In this document: in pieces, positions 7,342-16,819 of the stretch | Numbering within the stretch: position 1 is the stretch's first letter | How the letters are laid out: every line of letters begins with the position of its first letter | NCBI GenBank assembly: GCA_965226025.1 | Contig: CBDDCD010000003.1 | Span: forward strand, 558,001-622,000 | Reading direction: 5' to 3' | Origin: Moanibacter sp965226025 | Lineage (GTDB): Bacteria; Verrucomicrobiota; Verrucomicrobiia; Opitutales; UBA2987 | DNA: 64,000 nucleotides | Notes under the pieces: model-generated | Seen by the model: the letters and a program-made list of their open reading frames with translations, nothing else | Database searches by the model: none | Told to the model about the DNA's origin: nothing | Made by a program: the position numbers and the translations under genes

Positions 7342-9678
7342 TCAAGAGTTTACCCATTTCTTCAGATCCTCTTCGGAGGAAATTGTCAGAGGACTCTGAT
7401 AGGCGGAATCGAGAAGGCTTCTGTAGGAATCCTGGTTGAAGCGGCTGCAATGCAGCAGCACCTTCACTCTTTGGCCGGGAGCGCGAACGAGGCGGCCGAG
7501 AGCCTGGTTGATTTTGATCAGGGCCGGTATCTGATAGACTTGGCGAAATGCCTCGTTGCGGGGCAGATGTGAAAGCGAGTGCATTCTGTAATTCTGTGCC
7601 GCATTCACCTCCGGGAGAGCAGGCCCTACAACGATCGCCCGCGACACCCGACCGCCCAGTAAGTCGATGCCCTCGGAGAACGAACTGCCAAGGACCAGGA
7701 GAAGAAGATCCGCGACGGCGAGACTCTCCTCGAGGAATTTCTCTCGATCCGAGAGGTCTCCCTTTCTCGGCTGGAGAGCGATGCGGAGTTGGGGATAGTC
7801 CAGTCGGATGCGTTCGAAGATCGAGGCGGCGTATTGGTAGGAACTGAAAAAGAGGACCACCGGAGTCGAGGCGTCTTGGCACATTGCCGAAGCAGCGGCG
7901 GAAGTTGTGGCGTATCCTGCTTCCCGGCTTCGATAACGGGTATCAACTCGAAGGTCAGTTGCTATTTCGTAGGAGTGTTCCCGCCAAGGGGCGTCGGCTA
8001 CCAGGTGAGAACATTCTCCAGGGTTGATTCCACAGAGTCCGGCAAAGTAACCGGTAGGGGAGAGAGTTGCCGACATCAAAATCACCTTCGAAAATTGCTC
8101 CAGCGTGGCCGAGATGCGTGAGGGTGCGCTGAGGCAGGTCAGATTAAGGCGACCCTGGCCAGGAGACCAGATGAGACGTTCCAGGGACTCATTTTTCAAG
8201 AATTCCAGGATCTCGAAGTGCCGCCAGAGCTCATCACGCACGTTTCCTGTGAGGAGGTCGAGTGAGGGGGGGCAGCTTTGCAGAGTCTCGGCAATGTTCT
8301 CGACTAACCCAGCGAGTTCGTATTCCGAACTGAGGTCCGGTGCTTCCGGTTCCTTCAATGAAGCCAGGAACCTCCCTAGCTCTGAGTAGATTCGGAGAAG
8401 CCTGGGATCCGCCCGGGCGAACTGGAGTTCGTTCTCGGTTTGTTCGACCTCCTCTCTTGAAAGAGAATGGGAGAGTGCGTCGCACACCCTTGTCGGCAGA
8501 TTGTGGGCCTCATCGATTACGAGTAGGGTGGCGGCCGGTTCGAATCCAGGTATTTGGAAAAACAGGCTCTGGTTTCGCGGTCCAAAGAGGTAGTTGTAAT
8601 CCGCTATAAGAAGGTCGGCGAAGGGGAGAAGCGACCTGGAGATTTCGTAGGGGCAGACGCCTGTTTCCTGACCTAGATCTTTGATTCGGTCGAGAGTTAC
8701 GGGGCCATTCTCGAAGAATGAGGGTGGGGAAAGCGTCGAAGTTTCCCAGCGACCCGCGACATCCGTTCGGCAATCGAGCCCATCGCCACAGGTGTGGCGG
8801 GAAGAGGTGATTCTATGTTCCGCCCGGTTGCGCAGTTGAAGATAGTTAAGTTTGCCCCTGCCGGCTAACATACCTTCCAGCTGGCGCACAATTTGAAGTT
8901 GGCCGGTCGATTTTCCAGTTAGGACGACAATCCGGTCATAGAGCTGTCGGCTGAGCCCCTTGAGGGATAATTCAAGAATCATACCCGTCTTACCGAAACC
9001 TGTCGGGGCCTCAAAGAGAAGAAGCCGAGACTCCTCCCACAGGTCGCACAGTTGGTCACGGGTCCTTTTCTGGCCTGGGCGGAGTTTGGGAAAGGGGCTC
9101 TGAACGCTGAGAGTTGTCAGCTTCCTGTGCGCTTCCCATCGGTGGTTCAGGAAGGCGTGCAGACCTTCGACTTGACGATTAAGGAGAGTCTGAGATATCG
9201 CGTCGAGAGCAACTCGTTGAATGAAACCTGATGTTATATCGATGAAAAGCAGCTCCGCTGACAACTCCGTCGATTCCCAGCGAGGGTCCTGTCGGGCGAG
9301 GAATAGATAGACCGAGAGTTGGATGAAATAGGAAGGGTAGAGTTCTCTCAGAGCTCCTTCGCTTTGAGGCAATTCAGAACCGACTGTCTTGACTTCGCGG
9401 AGAATGGACAAGCCATTCCGGCCCACTACCTGATCGATCCTACCGTGCATCGAGAGAATCCAGTTTCGGTATCTCCAATCCGCCTTAACGGAGACTTCGA
9501 ATGCGGACTGGGGGAATTCCTCTTCGGCTTTTCCCTGCAGTTCACGGTGCCATTTCTGGCCAATTTCGGAACGTCTGCGCCCCATGCCCCAGGCGCCACG
9601 ATAGGAAGGGCCGGTTCTGAACTCGGCGAATTCCGTGACGCTCAGCTGAACCTTGCGCTCATTGAGCAAGATGCGCAT
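7342..9678 (-). CDS. PD-(D/E)XK nuclease fused to XPD/DinG-type helicase
   Basis: The protein has 778 residues. The first 160 look like a RecB/Cas4-type nuclease: GRID at 79-82, then ILREVKT at 92-98, giving the D...ExK active site. A superfamily 2 helicase of the Rad3/XPD/DinG group follows: Walker A EAPTGFGKT at 223-231, DEAH at 389-392, and SATLSP in the later half. Cysteines 297, 303 and 342 lie where XPD helicases hold an iron-sulphur cluster; a fourth ligand is not obvious. It is probably a 5'-3' DNA helicase-nuclease for DNA repair. The fusion is known from other bacteria, so a described family is likely; the cellular role is inferred. Confidence 0.85.
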   Translation of the reverse strand: MRILLNERKVQLSVTEFAEFRTGPSYRGAWGMGRRRSEIGQKWHRELQGKAEEEFPQSAFEVSVKADWRYRNWILSMHGRIDQVVGRNGLSILREVKTVGSELPQSEGALRELYPSYFIQLSVYLFLARQDPRWESTELSAELLFIDITSGFIQRVALDAISQTLLNRQVEGLHAFLNHRWEAHRKLTTLSVQSPFPKLRPGQKRTRDQLCDLWEESRLLLFEAPTGFGKTGMILELSLKGLSRQLYDRIVVLTGKSTGQLQIVRQLEGMLAGRGKLNYLQLRNRAEHRITSSRHTCGDGLDCRTDVAGRWETSTLSPPSFFENGPVTLDRIKDLGQETGVCPYEISRSLLPFADLLIADYNYLFGPRNQSLFFQIPGFEPAATLLVIDEAHNLPTRVCDALSHSLSREEVEQTENELQFARADPRLLRIYSELGRFLASLKEPEAPDLSSEYELAGLVENIAETLQSCPPSLDLLTGNVRDELWRHFEILEFLKNESLERLIWSPGQGRLNLTCLSAPSRISATLEQFSKVILMSATLSPTGYFAGLCGINPGECSHLVADAPWREHSYEIATDLRVDTRYRSREAGYATTSAAASAMCQDASTPVVLFFSSYQYAASIFERIRLDYPQLRIALQPRKGDLSDREKFLEESLAVADLLLLVLGSSFSEGIDLLGGRVSRAIVVGPALPEVNAAQNYRMHSLSHLPRNEAFRQVYQIPALIKINQALGRLVRAPGQRVKVLLHCSRFNQDSYRSLLDSAYQSPLTISSEEDLKKWVNS

Positions 9679-9690
9679 TCAACCTTCTGG

Positions 9691-9791
9691 CAAGGAATCT
9701 GTCCCTATGAATCCGCTCGATGCTAACAGCCCTCACCTGTCAATATGAACCTCGATGATGTCAAGATGTGCAAAATCGGACAGATTCCTAG
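9691..9791. repeat. CTAG-type palindromic element between helicase and LolA-like gene
   Basis: The left arm AAGGAATCTGTCC and the right arm GGACAGATTCCTAG are inverted copies about 75 bases apart. The right CTAG edge carries the TAG stop (9788-9790) of the LolA-like gene. Confidence 0.7.
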
Positions 9792-10618
9792 TTCTCTGAG
9801 GATCTCAACCAGTACTCCTGTATTTTGGGCAGTGTGAATAGTTTGTCGGGCATCTTTCCGTCGGGGCTGATCTTCTCAAAATTGAGCCGTTTGTAGATTC
9901 CGGTACCCTGTGCTTTGTAATCTCTGCCCTTCTCCATCCACACGCCATTGACCTTGGCAAATTTGGTGACGAAGTAGTCGGCGTTGGTTCGGCTTCCTGC
10001 GAATCTCTCGGTGAATCCGTAGCGATAGATAAGGAAGTTCTTGGCGTCGAAGTAGTAGTAGACGATGGCGCCATCACCAAGGCCTGCTTTGACCAGGTAG
10101 GAGGGTCTCTTGTTTACTTTCGCTTCGCTATCATAGACGAAATTATGCCCTTTCTCTTTCCAGTCTACAAAGGGACCGTAAAAGTCAGCCTCCCGTTTGA
10201 AATCAACGGCTTCAGCCTTGCCCATCACTTTAGGGAGCTCGACTTCAGGTGAGACCTCCTGGGACCAGGCGGTTTCGCCATCGAAGGCTCTAACCAAGGT
10301 ATAGTCTCGTCCCAGCTTTTTGTAGTGACGGACGACTCGATATTTATTCGGCGCTTTGCGGTACCATTCCATGTTGTAGCGATTCTTCCCCTCCTCCATG
10401 GTTCCTTTAATCTTCAGGGTCTGGGTTGCCTTAATCTGTTCCACTCCGCCCCGTGCCCGGTTGTGTAGTGCAATCAACTTGGCCGAAGTGGCATCAGTCG
10501 ATTCCGGACCCACCTCCTTAACCGGTTTCGAGGAGCCGTCCCCCTCTCCGATCTCTTGAGCAAATGCCACGGATCCCGAACTCAACGCGAAAATCAATAG
10601 GATGATCCAGATCTGCAT
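9788..10618 (-). CDS. LolA-like outer-membrane lipoprotein-sorting family protein
   Basis: The protein has 276 residues and starts with a clear signal peptide (residues 1-21, IWIILLIFALSSGSVAFAQ). The mature part, with the run LIALHNRARGGVEQIKATQTLKIKG, repeated beta strands and KAPNKYRVVR, is like the LolA/LppX-type half-barrel proteins annotated as outer-membrane lipoprotein-sorting. Such proteins carry a lipid or lipoprotein across the periplasm. The longer open frame back to 10696 is rejected because a strong GGAGGG ribosome site lies 5 bases before this ATG and the signal peptide starts here. The stop codon is inside a palindromic element. Confidence 0.75.
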   Translation of the reverse strand: MQIWIILLIFALSSGSVAFAQEIGEGDGSSKPVKEVGPESTDATSAKLIALHNRARGGVEQIKATQTLKIKGTMEEGKNRYNMEWYRKAPNKYRVVRHYKKLGRDYTLVRAFDGETAWSQEVSPEVELPKVMGKAEAVDFKREADFYGPFVDWKEKGHNFVYDSEAKVNKRPSYLVKAGLGDGAIVYYYFDAKNFLIYRYGFTERFAGSRTNADYFVTKFAKVNGVWMEKGRDYKAQGTGIYKRLNFEKISPDGKMPDKLFTLPKIQEYWLRSSEN

Positions 10619-10664
10619 TTCGTGCCCTCCAACTTTTTTCGACGAAAAGTTTCTAAAAATGTTC

Positions 10665-11279
10665 CTAGCTGAGTTGAATTTCGGTGTTTTGGGCAATCCA
10701 TCCTTTGAGGTTTCCGATTAGAAGCTCTGCATCCTTTTGCGATACCTCCTGATCATCGAGGGAGTGGCGCAGAAGAGACAAGGCCTTTAGTCGTTGCGGA
10801 TCGAGGAGATTGGCGCCCCAGTCTTCTTTGACCGGATATCCCTCATCGCGGGTGAACAGGTAGAGGGATTTGAAATACGTAACCTCGGGACGTTGGGAAG
10901 ACTCCCAGTGCTGTAGTGATTCGGCAAAGAGGTGGAAAGTGTTTCGAGGTGATTCCAAGTAGACGAGATTGCGATTCAGCATATTGGAATATTCCGAAGC
11001 GTAAAGGAGGGAGTTGTAGCGCTTGGCGAGAGCTTCGAATCGGTGAAGGACGCGATACTCCCGGACAAACCAAACCTTGCCCGACTGAGGTTGTTCCAGC
11101 TCCAATTGAGCGTGGTCGAATAGTTCGGGAAAGACCTTGGAAGGGGATCGGGCGGATATTCTTTTCCGACAGTCGAGGAGCCCTTTCTCGCGGGAAAAGA
11201 AGTGGCATCGTTGAGACGATTCGCCGGCTGCATCTATCTTCAGAACGTACCCTTCGGTGGAAAGTCTGTGAGTCGGCAT
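10665..11279 (-). CDS. recO: RecO-like DNA repair protein
   Basis: The protein has 204 residues, a little shorter than the usual 230-250. The start STEGYVLKIDAAGESSQRCH resembles the RecO OB fold (a GxVL strand, then a turn with FSREKGLLD), and the rest is helical as in RecO. The cysteine zinc site of many RecO proteins is missing. RecO helps RecF and RecR load RecA on gapped DNA. It abuts the DUF502 gene (stop and start adjacent), in a run DUF502 - recO downstream of ybeY, phoH and the 7TM-HD gene. The call rests on the N-terminal pattern and context. Confidence 0.6.
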   Translation of the reverse strand: MPTHRLSTEGYVLKIDAAGESSQRCHFFSREKGLLDCRKRISARSPSKVFPELFDHAQLELEQPQSGKVWFVREYRVLHRFEALAKRYNSLLYASEYSNMLNRNLVYLESPRNTFHLFAESLQHWESSQRPEVTYFKSLYLFTRDEGYPVKEDWGANLLDPQRLKALSLLRHSLDDQEVSQKDAELLIGNLKGWIAQNTEIQLS

Positions 11280-12002
11280 TCAGTCGCGGTTCTCCTGGTT
11301 CGGAACCGACGATTCCAAAGCGGGTGCGGTGGCTATTGGCGGATTTTGGACCTCGACTTCCTTCGCCTGGCGGGTTTCCGGATCGTAGACTGGAACAACG
11401 GCGCCCCCGGAAATGATAAATTTCATCCCGTCCCCTATGGACATGTCGAGTTGGATCAGTTCCTCGGTGGGAGTCATTATCAGAAATCCGCTGGTTGGGT
11501 TCGGGGTCGTAGGTAAGAAGACATTCGAAATCTCCTTTCCGGACCGAATTTTAACTTCCCCTTTGCCTTCTCCGGTGAGGAATCCCAGGGAATGGAGCCC
11601 CTTTCGTGGAAATTCGATCAAGACGACCTTTTGGAAGACCGCTCTCCTCTCCGAACTGAAGGTATCGATTATCTGTTTCACGGTACTGTAGACTCGATTA
11701 ACCACGGGTACATTGTTGAGGACACCTTCCGCCATTCGGACCACTAAACGACCGAGAAAATACTGTGATAGCCATCCCAGGAAGGTGACAAGCACGAGCA
11801 CCAGCAAAGTTGAGAGTATGTTGAGGGTGACGGAGAGAACCGTCTGGTCAAAGACTTCCGGCGGAGCGAAAAAGAAGAAAATCTTGCTCGTGGGAGCGCC
11901 GATGGCCTCGATCAGGAGCTTGATCACGTAAACAGTTATCGCGACCGGAGCGAGCAGTATGATCCCGGAAAGAAAAGCGTTTCGGAGTGATCTGATTCTC
12001 AT
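11280..12002 (-). CDS. DUF502 family membrane protein
   Basis: The protein has 240 residues. Two strong membrane segments lie at about 7-29 and 55-80. The following region, with NNVPVVNRVYSTVKQIID and then FPRKGLHSLGFLTGE, is characteristic of DUF502 membrane proteins. Their function is not known. The start overlaps the end of ybeY by four bases (ATGA), and the end abuts recO, so it is an internal operon gene. The C-terminal 35 residues are proline and acid rich. Confidence 0.9.
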   Translation of the reverse strand: MRIRSLRNAFLSGIILLAPVAITVYVIKLLIEAIGAPTSKIFFFFAPPEVFDQTVLSVTLNILSTLLVLVLVTFLGWLSQYFLGRLVVRMAEGVLNNVPVVNRVYSTVKQIIDTFSSERRAVFQKVVLIEFPRKGLHSLGFLTGEGKGEVKIRSGKEISNVFLPTTPNPTSGFLIMTPTEELIQLDMSIGDGMKFIISGGAVVPVYDPETRQAKEVEVQNPPIATAPALESSVPNQENRD

Positions 12003-12487
12003 TTATCGTCTTTCAGGAGTCGGAAATCGGGCACTAGTCCGGCGGCTCGAATCCGGGAGAGGATGGCGCACTGGACGAGCCTCATTTTTTTCGCGGAAGC
12101 CTGCTCACGATCATCGAATCCCGCCAGGTGAAGCCAGCCGTGAAGAAGGTAGAGAGTGATTTCCTCCCTTAAAGGTTCACTCCGGGCCTGGGCCGATTGC
12201 TCCGCACAGTCGACCGAAACACAGATCTCTCCGCTCAATCCCATTTCCGGATCGCCCGGAAAGGTTATGACATCGGTAGAACCACAATTGTTCATGTATT
12301 CTCGATGAACCCTGGTGTGTTCCTCATCCTCGAGGAAAGCAATCGAAAGAGTTCCCAGCGGGACTCGAGATTCAGGCTGCTCGTCCAAGAAAGAGAAGAG
12401 CCCCTCGACTTCCTTTGCGGAGAGGCGCAGACGCTTAGACTGATTGGCTATCTGGATGGGGCGCTCTGCTCTCTTCAATTCCCGCAT
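11999..12487 (-). CDS. ybeY: Endoribonuclease YbeY (16S rRNA maturation)
   Basis: YbeY is a metal-dependent RNase that finishes the 16S rRNA 3' end and acts in ribosome quality control. The protein has 162 residues. The metal site reads HGWLHLAGFDDRE (residues about 124-136), where the usual form is HGxLHLxGYDH; the third histidine ligand is replaced by Asp, a variant that occurs in some other groups. NNCGSTDVITF before it matches the family. It overlaps the 7TM-HD gene by 53 bases at the start, so the real start may be a few codons further in. It is followed by DUF502 with a four-base overlap. Confidence 0.93.
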   Translation of the reverse strand: MRELKRAERPIQIANQSKRLRLSAKEVEGLFSFLDEQPESRVPLGTLSIAFLEDEEHTRVHREYMNNCGSTDVITFPGDPEMGLSGEICVSVDCAEQSAQARSEPLREEITLYLLHGWLHLAGFDDREQASAKKMRLVQCAILSRIRAAGLVPDFRLLKDDK

Positions 12488-14987
12488 AGGTCGAATCGGT
12501 TTCGCTTTCGGAGATCGACTTCAAGGTGGGGGCAAGTTCAGAAGGTATCTCTTTGGGACGTTCCGGCTTGCGCCTGGCAACCTCTTTTTGCCTCGGGGCG
12601 GCCTTTCTTTCCGGTTTCGCTTCCTCGGCTTTGGGTGGGTATTCGATCCTCGCATGGAGCATATTCAAGAGAGTGAAGGAGAAGCTCCTCTTGATTTCTT
12701 TTATTTCTTCGAAGGTTAAAGGGCATTCCACTAACTGTTCGTCGTCGAGGCGTTCCTGAAAGATTCGCTCAAGCAGTTCATCAATTGCTTGGGATGTCAC
12801 TTTGGGTAAACTCCTGCTCGCCGCCTCGATAGAGTCGGCGAAAAAGATAATCGCACTCTCCTTGAATTTCGGTTTCGGCCCATCGTAACGGTAGGTGTTC
12901 TCATTGACGTCATCGATATCAATTCTTGGAGTGCCGGGGAAGTATGGTGGGGTGCTGCTCTTCTTTTTCTCCTGCAATGCTTTGTAATAGAAGTATTGTA
13001 TGAGAGTTGTGCCGTGATGCTGCATGATCACGTCGATGATCAATTTTGGCAGCTTTGTCTGCTCCGCCAGTCGTACCCCTTCCTTCACATGGCTCTTAAT
13101 CACAAGTGCGCTCATTGAAGGATTTTTTCTGAGATGTGGGTTCACTCCCTGGCTTTGATTCTCCGTGAAGTATTCAGGCTTTATCGTCTTCCCGATGTCA
13201 TGAAAAAGGGAGGAGACACGGCAGACTAGGGGGTTGGCGCCGATTCCAAGGGCCGCGTTCTCAGAGAGATTGGCCACCATCAGGCTGTGGTGGTAACTAC
13301 CAGGCGCCGATACCTGCATTCGGCGCAATAGAGGGTGGTTAAAGTCGGTGAGCTCGAGAAGCGTGATGTTCGTAGTCAGGTGGAAAAGATGCTCAAGGAT
13401 TGGCAGGAACCCGACCACCGCGATCCCGGTAACGACTCCCATGGCGAGGCTGACAAAGATCTGGTTGCCGATGACAACCAGGTCGAGGACATCTCGAAGG
13501 CCGAAAAAGAATGCGCAGAAAGCAACGCTGAGTCCGGAATAGGCCCCTGCTCGCACCACTTTAGCCCTCACCTGAACATCGCGACAATAGTAGATGGCAA
13601 AGAGCGAAGACAGCAGGGAAACTAGAAAGATCGGAATCGAATTACCCTGCATGAGAGCGATGAAGAGACTGATGAGGAGGGCCGCGAATACTCCCGAGCC
13701 GGAACCCGCCAGAATCGTGATCAGGATCGGACCGAGCGCTACCGGCGCTAGGTATGGAATGACGGCGGTCAGATCGATGCCAAACCCTCCCATGGTGTAG
13801 GCCTCTCCCAGTTCGAGGATGAGCCGGACGATGGCCAGATTAGCGATCGCCACCGTAGCGGAGAGAAGAAAATGCTGTTTCAGGGTAGGCAGGCTGATCC
13901 CCACGATTCGGAGAAAGAGCCCGCCGGAAAGGAGGATCGCGATGGTCAGGAGCAGGCGCTCCCAGAGGAGAGAGCTGAAAGCGATCGAGAGATCCGTCGC
14001 CCTTTTGAGGCTTTGCAGGTAAGCGGCCCGTTTCTCGAGATCGAGTTTGGAGACTTTTACTCCTGGCTCGATAATCGTTTCGCCCTCTTCAACATTGATT
14101 TCTACGGGATTGACCTTCGAGATCACCAGTTTGATCTTTTCGTCACTCTTGGCTTGGTCGTAGATCAGGTTGGGAGTCAGTACCTTACGGAACAGGCGGT
14201 AAAGGGTACCGGAGAGTTCTCGGGAAATGTCGAGGGCCGATAGGTTGATTCGAAGATAGCGCAAAGCGTCCTCTTCCGACTGAACCTCGACTTGGGTGAT
14301 GTGCCCGGAGTCCTTGTGTACATTGAAAAAACTCAGGTTTCCGATATCCGCCTTTATTTCCGAGTGTTCCGAATCGTAAACCCCTTCGAGAAATATCTCT
14401 TGCAGAATCGTAAGTGCTTCCTTAAGCACGATTTCCCTGTGCTCAAGATCCGCTTCATTGAGAAGTACAACGATATCCTCGGCGGTAAAGTTGTAGGAGC
14501 TTCCCGGCTCGAATTCTCGCGCGAAAGTCTCAATCCTGGCGGCATGCTCTTCGAGGGGAGTATCGGTGAGCTGCTCCTCCAAAGTCTGTAGACTCTCGCT
14601 CAAGCGCTGGCTGTATTCTTCGAATCGATTGTAGGGCTCCAGGTTGAGACGGTATACGGGAGGAACCCTTTTCTTCCTCTGCTGAATGAGTTGCTCGGTG
14701 AGGATCTTACTTTCGTAGGAAAAGGGAATTTCCGCAACGACGCGGATGCGGGCCGGCTGCTTGGCAATAAGCTGTGGTCCGGCCGGCGAGAGGCCGACAA
14801 AGCAGACCAGAACGAGCAGACCGGCGAAAGCGAGAAATACGAGTCCGTAGATCAACCTTTTCAGGTTGATAAGGCTCCAGGAAGTCCCGCGATCGCTCTC
14901 GATCCTTCTCCTCCGGGTCGCCCCGCTCGCCTCGTTTTTCCTTCTTTTCCAAAAAGCCATTACTTCGCTGTTTTCTGCCGGCGCCAC
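12435..14987 (-). CDS. 7TM-HD family membrane phosphohydrolase (PgpH/YqfF type)
   Basis: The protein has 850 residues: a short basic N-terminus, one membrane segment near 50-70, a large extracytoplasmic 7TMR-HDED domain (about 80-320), seven membrane helices (about 340-540), and a cytoplasmic HD domain with HHSLMVANLSE and FHDIGK near residue 600. The C-terminal 70 residues are Lys, Pro and Glu rich. In Gram-positive bacteria members hydrolyse cyclic di-AMP; that activity is inferred here. The listed start is a GTG with a GGAG just before it; an ATG 27 bases downstream is an alternative. Position between phoH and ybeY is common for this family. Confidence 0.9.
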   Translation of the reverse strand: MAPAENSEVMAFWKRRKNEASGATRRRRIESDRGTSWSLINLKRLIYGLVFLAFAGLLVLVCFVGLSPAGPQLIAKQPARIRVVAEIPFSYESKILTEQLIQQRKKRVPPVYRLNLEPYNRFEEYSQRLSESLQTLEEQLTDTPLEEHAARIETFAREFEPGSSYNFTAEDIVVLLNEADLEHREIVLKEALTILQEIFLEGVYDSEHSEIKADIGNLSFFNVHKDSGHITQVEVQSEEDALRYLRINLSALDISRELSGTLYRLFRKVLTPNLIYDQAKSDEKIKLVISKVNPVEINVEEGETIIEPGVKVSKLDLEKRAAYLQSLKRATDLSIAFSSLLWERLLLTIAILLSGGLFLRIVGISLPTLKQHFLLSATVAIANLAIVRLILELGEAYTMGGFGIDLTAVIPYLAPVALGPILITILAGSGSGVFAALLISLFIALMQGNSIPIFLVSLLSSLFAIYYCRDVQVRAKVVRAGAYSGLSVAFCAFFFGLRDVLDLVVIGNQIFVSLAMGVVTGIAVVGFLPILEHLFHLTTNITLLELTDFNHPLLRRMQVSAPGSYHHSLMVANLSENAALGIGANPLVCRVSSLFHDIGKTIKPEYFTENQSQGVNPHLRKNPSMSALVIKSHVKEGVRLAEQTKLPKLIIDVIMQHHGTTLIQYFYYKALQEKKKSSTPPYFPGTPRIDIDDVNENTYRYDGPKPKFKESAIIFFADSIEAASRSLPKVTSQAIDELLERIFQERLDDEQLVECPLTFEEIKEIKRSFSFTLLNMLHARIEYPPKAEEAKPERKAAPRQKEVARRKPERPKEIPSELAPTLKSISESETDSTYAGIEESRAPHPDSQSV

Positions 14988-15023
14988 TCTCCGGAGGTTG
15001 ATTCCGGGGCACCGCCTTCGACG

Positions 15024-15986
15024 TCACGATTGACTCGACTCCGAATGGTCCGCGTAAGCTTCGATGATTTCCTGAACGAGAGGATGCCGCACCACATCGC
15101 TCTTATCCAGGTAGAGAAATTTGATACCCGAAATACCTCGAAGCAGATGGATTGCCTGCTTGAGGCCGGAGTGCTTCTGCTGGGGCAAGTCAATTTGCGT
15201 GATATCGCCTGTTATTACGGTGCGGCTCCGGTCTCCCATACGAGTGAGAAACATCATCATCTGTTCCGGGGTGGTGTTCTGTGCCTCATCGAGGATTATG
15301 AACGCATTCGATAGGGTGCGTCCCCTCATATATGCGAGGGGAGCGATTTCAATTACGCCGCGTTCGATCAGCTTTTGCGAGTGCTCTTGCCCCATGATAT
15401 CGTGCATAGCGTCATAGAGGGGACGGAGATAAGGCTGGATCTTTTCCTGAAGGTCGCCTGGCAGGAATCCGAGGGCTTCTCCTGCTTCCACGGCCGGCCG
15501 AGTCAAAATCAGCTTGTCTACTTTCTCCTTAAACAAGGAATCGATTGCCGCGGCCATTGCAAGGTAGGTCTTGCCCGTCCCCGCCGGACCGATTCCGAAA
15601 ACGATCTCCGATTTACACATCGCCTGAACGTACCTCTTTTGATTGACCGTCCGGGGCACGATGCTTCGGCTCCTAATCTGGATAGCGACAGGTTCCGTGA
15701 AAAGGGTCCGAATCTCCTGGCCGTTGCCGCTCGCAATCGCCTTTACCATGTTCTGAAAGTCGGCATTTCGAATAGTCAGACCCTGGGAACGTCCCCTTCG
15801 AAGCGTTTCGAAAAGGGTCTCGGCATTCTCTACTGCATCGCTTGGTCCCTCAATCTGAAGCCAGCCGTCCCGGGTAACCAGCCTTACCTCGAGAGTATCT
15901 TCGACTAGTGAGAGATTTTCCTCATTTCCGCAATAGAGCTGGTTGAGCACGCGGGGATTCTGGAAATGGATCAGTTTCTCAGGCAT
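15024..15986 (-). CDS. phoH: PhoH-like ATPase
   Basis: The protein has 320 residues. Walker A GPAGTGKT lies at residues 133-140, FIILDEAQNTTPEQ gives Walker B, and TGDITQIDLP follows in the order of PhoH proteins. A small N-terminal RNA-binding-like part (EVRLVTRDGWLQIEGP) is present, as in PhoL-type members. PhoH ATPases are linked to RNA metabolism and commonly sit before ybeY, as here. It is probably the promoter-proximal gene of the phoH - 7TM-HD - ybeY - DUF502 - recO run. Confidence 0.94.
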   Translation of the reverse strand: MPEKLIHFQNPRVLNQLYCGNEENLSLVEDTLEVRLVTRDGWLQIEGPSDAVENAETLFETLRRGRSQGLTIRNADFQNMVKAIASGNGQEIRTLFTEPVAIQIRSRSIVPRTVNQKRYVQAMCKSEIVFGIGPAGTGKTYLAMAAAIDSLFKEKVDKLILTRPAVEAGEALGFLPGDLQEKIQPYLRPLYDAMHDIMGQEHSQKLIERGVIEIAPLAYMRGRTLSNAFIILDEAQNTTPEQMMMFLTRMGDRSRTVITGDITQIDLPQQKHSGLKQAIHLLRGISGIKFLYLDKSDVVRHPLVQEIIEAYADHSESSQS

Positions 15987-16035
15987 CGGGAGGGAAGTAC
16001 GGTGCGCTACGTTTGAGTAGACCCGATCGAGGTTT

Positions 16036-16518
16036 TCAGCAAAATTCTTTGAGACGCCTCCAGGTCTCGTCGAGAGCCTGGGGCAGGACCCTGGTTTCGC
16101 CGATCACGGGCATGAAGTTTATGTCGTTGCTCCACCTGGGGACGATGTGACAATGAAGGTGCTTTGGTATTCCCGCTCCGGCCGCGGATCCGATATTGAA
16201 CCCGATATTGAATCCGTCCGGCTTGAAAGCTCGTTGAATAGTCGACTTACCTTTCGTAATCGTCCCCATGAGGTCGTTTCGTTCCAATTCTTCCAAGTCG
16301 GTCAAATCGGTCGCTTCCCGGTAGGGCACAGCCAGTAGATGCCCGGGACTATAAGGAAATTTGTTGAGTACCAAATACGAATGTTCCCCCCTCCAGAGGA
16401 TTAGGGATGCTCTATCATTCTTTGAATCAGGTAGTCTGGCGAAAAAACTCTCGCACCCCTCGTCGTCTTTCGGAGCTTCGATATACTCCATTCGCCAGTA
16501 TGAATGGAGTATATCCAT
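16036..16518 (-). CDS. HIT domain protein (histidine triad nucleotide hydrolase)
   Basis: The protein has 160 residues. The histidine triad is HLHCHIV at residues 120-126, with the central catalytic histidine 122 in the HxHxH motif, and FPYSPGHLLAVPYRE at about 54-68 is the family's N-terminal block. The arrangement matches bacterial FHIT/AP4A-phosphorylase-like HIT proteins, which cleave dinucleoside polyphosphates or nucleoside phosphoramidates. The exact substrate cannot be told. It ends 49 bases before phoH on the same strand. Confidence 0.92.
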   Translation of the reverse strand: MDILHSYWRMEYIEAPKDDEGCESFFARLPDSKNDRASLILWRGEHSYLVLNKFPYSPGHLLAVPYREATDLTDLEELERNDLMGTITKGKSTIQRAFKPDGFNIGFNIGSAAGAGIPKHLHCHIVPRWSNDINFMPVIGETRVLPQALDETWRRLKEFC

Positions 16519-16819
16519 ATCGGAATTTATCCTTTTCAGATCAACCGTTACGAACTCGATTTTACGATTCTCAATGAGAAAAGAGCATGAAGAGTAGAGA
16601 TATTAGACTTTTTCGCCAACACTTTATTTCGCATTGAGGGACGATTGAGATTCAGCAGATATGAGTCATACTAAGTTAATTAACAATGACTTACAAAATT
16701 ATCCTAAGAAGCCGTTTGAAGTGATGGGAAAATTCGGAGTGTCTTAATGAACCTTGGTTTTCTCGATTGAGCCGTAATCTGGTCGGATGTGATTCCAGAT
16801 CGCCCTGATCCTCGGATCG
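16519..16819. other. AT-rich intergenic stretch without a gene
   Basis: This stretch of about 300 bases is AT-rich, with ACTAAGTTAATTAACAATGA near 16670, a likely place for the promoter of the leftward HIT gene. No open frame of note, tRNA or clear terminator was seen. It ends at the break of the symporter remnant. Confidence 0.5.
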
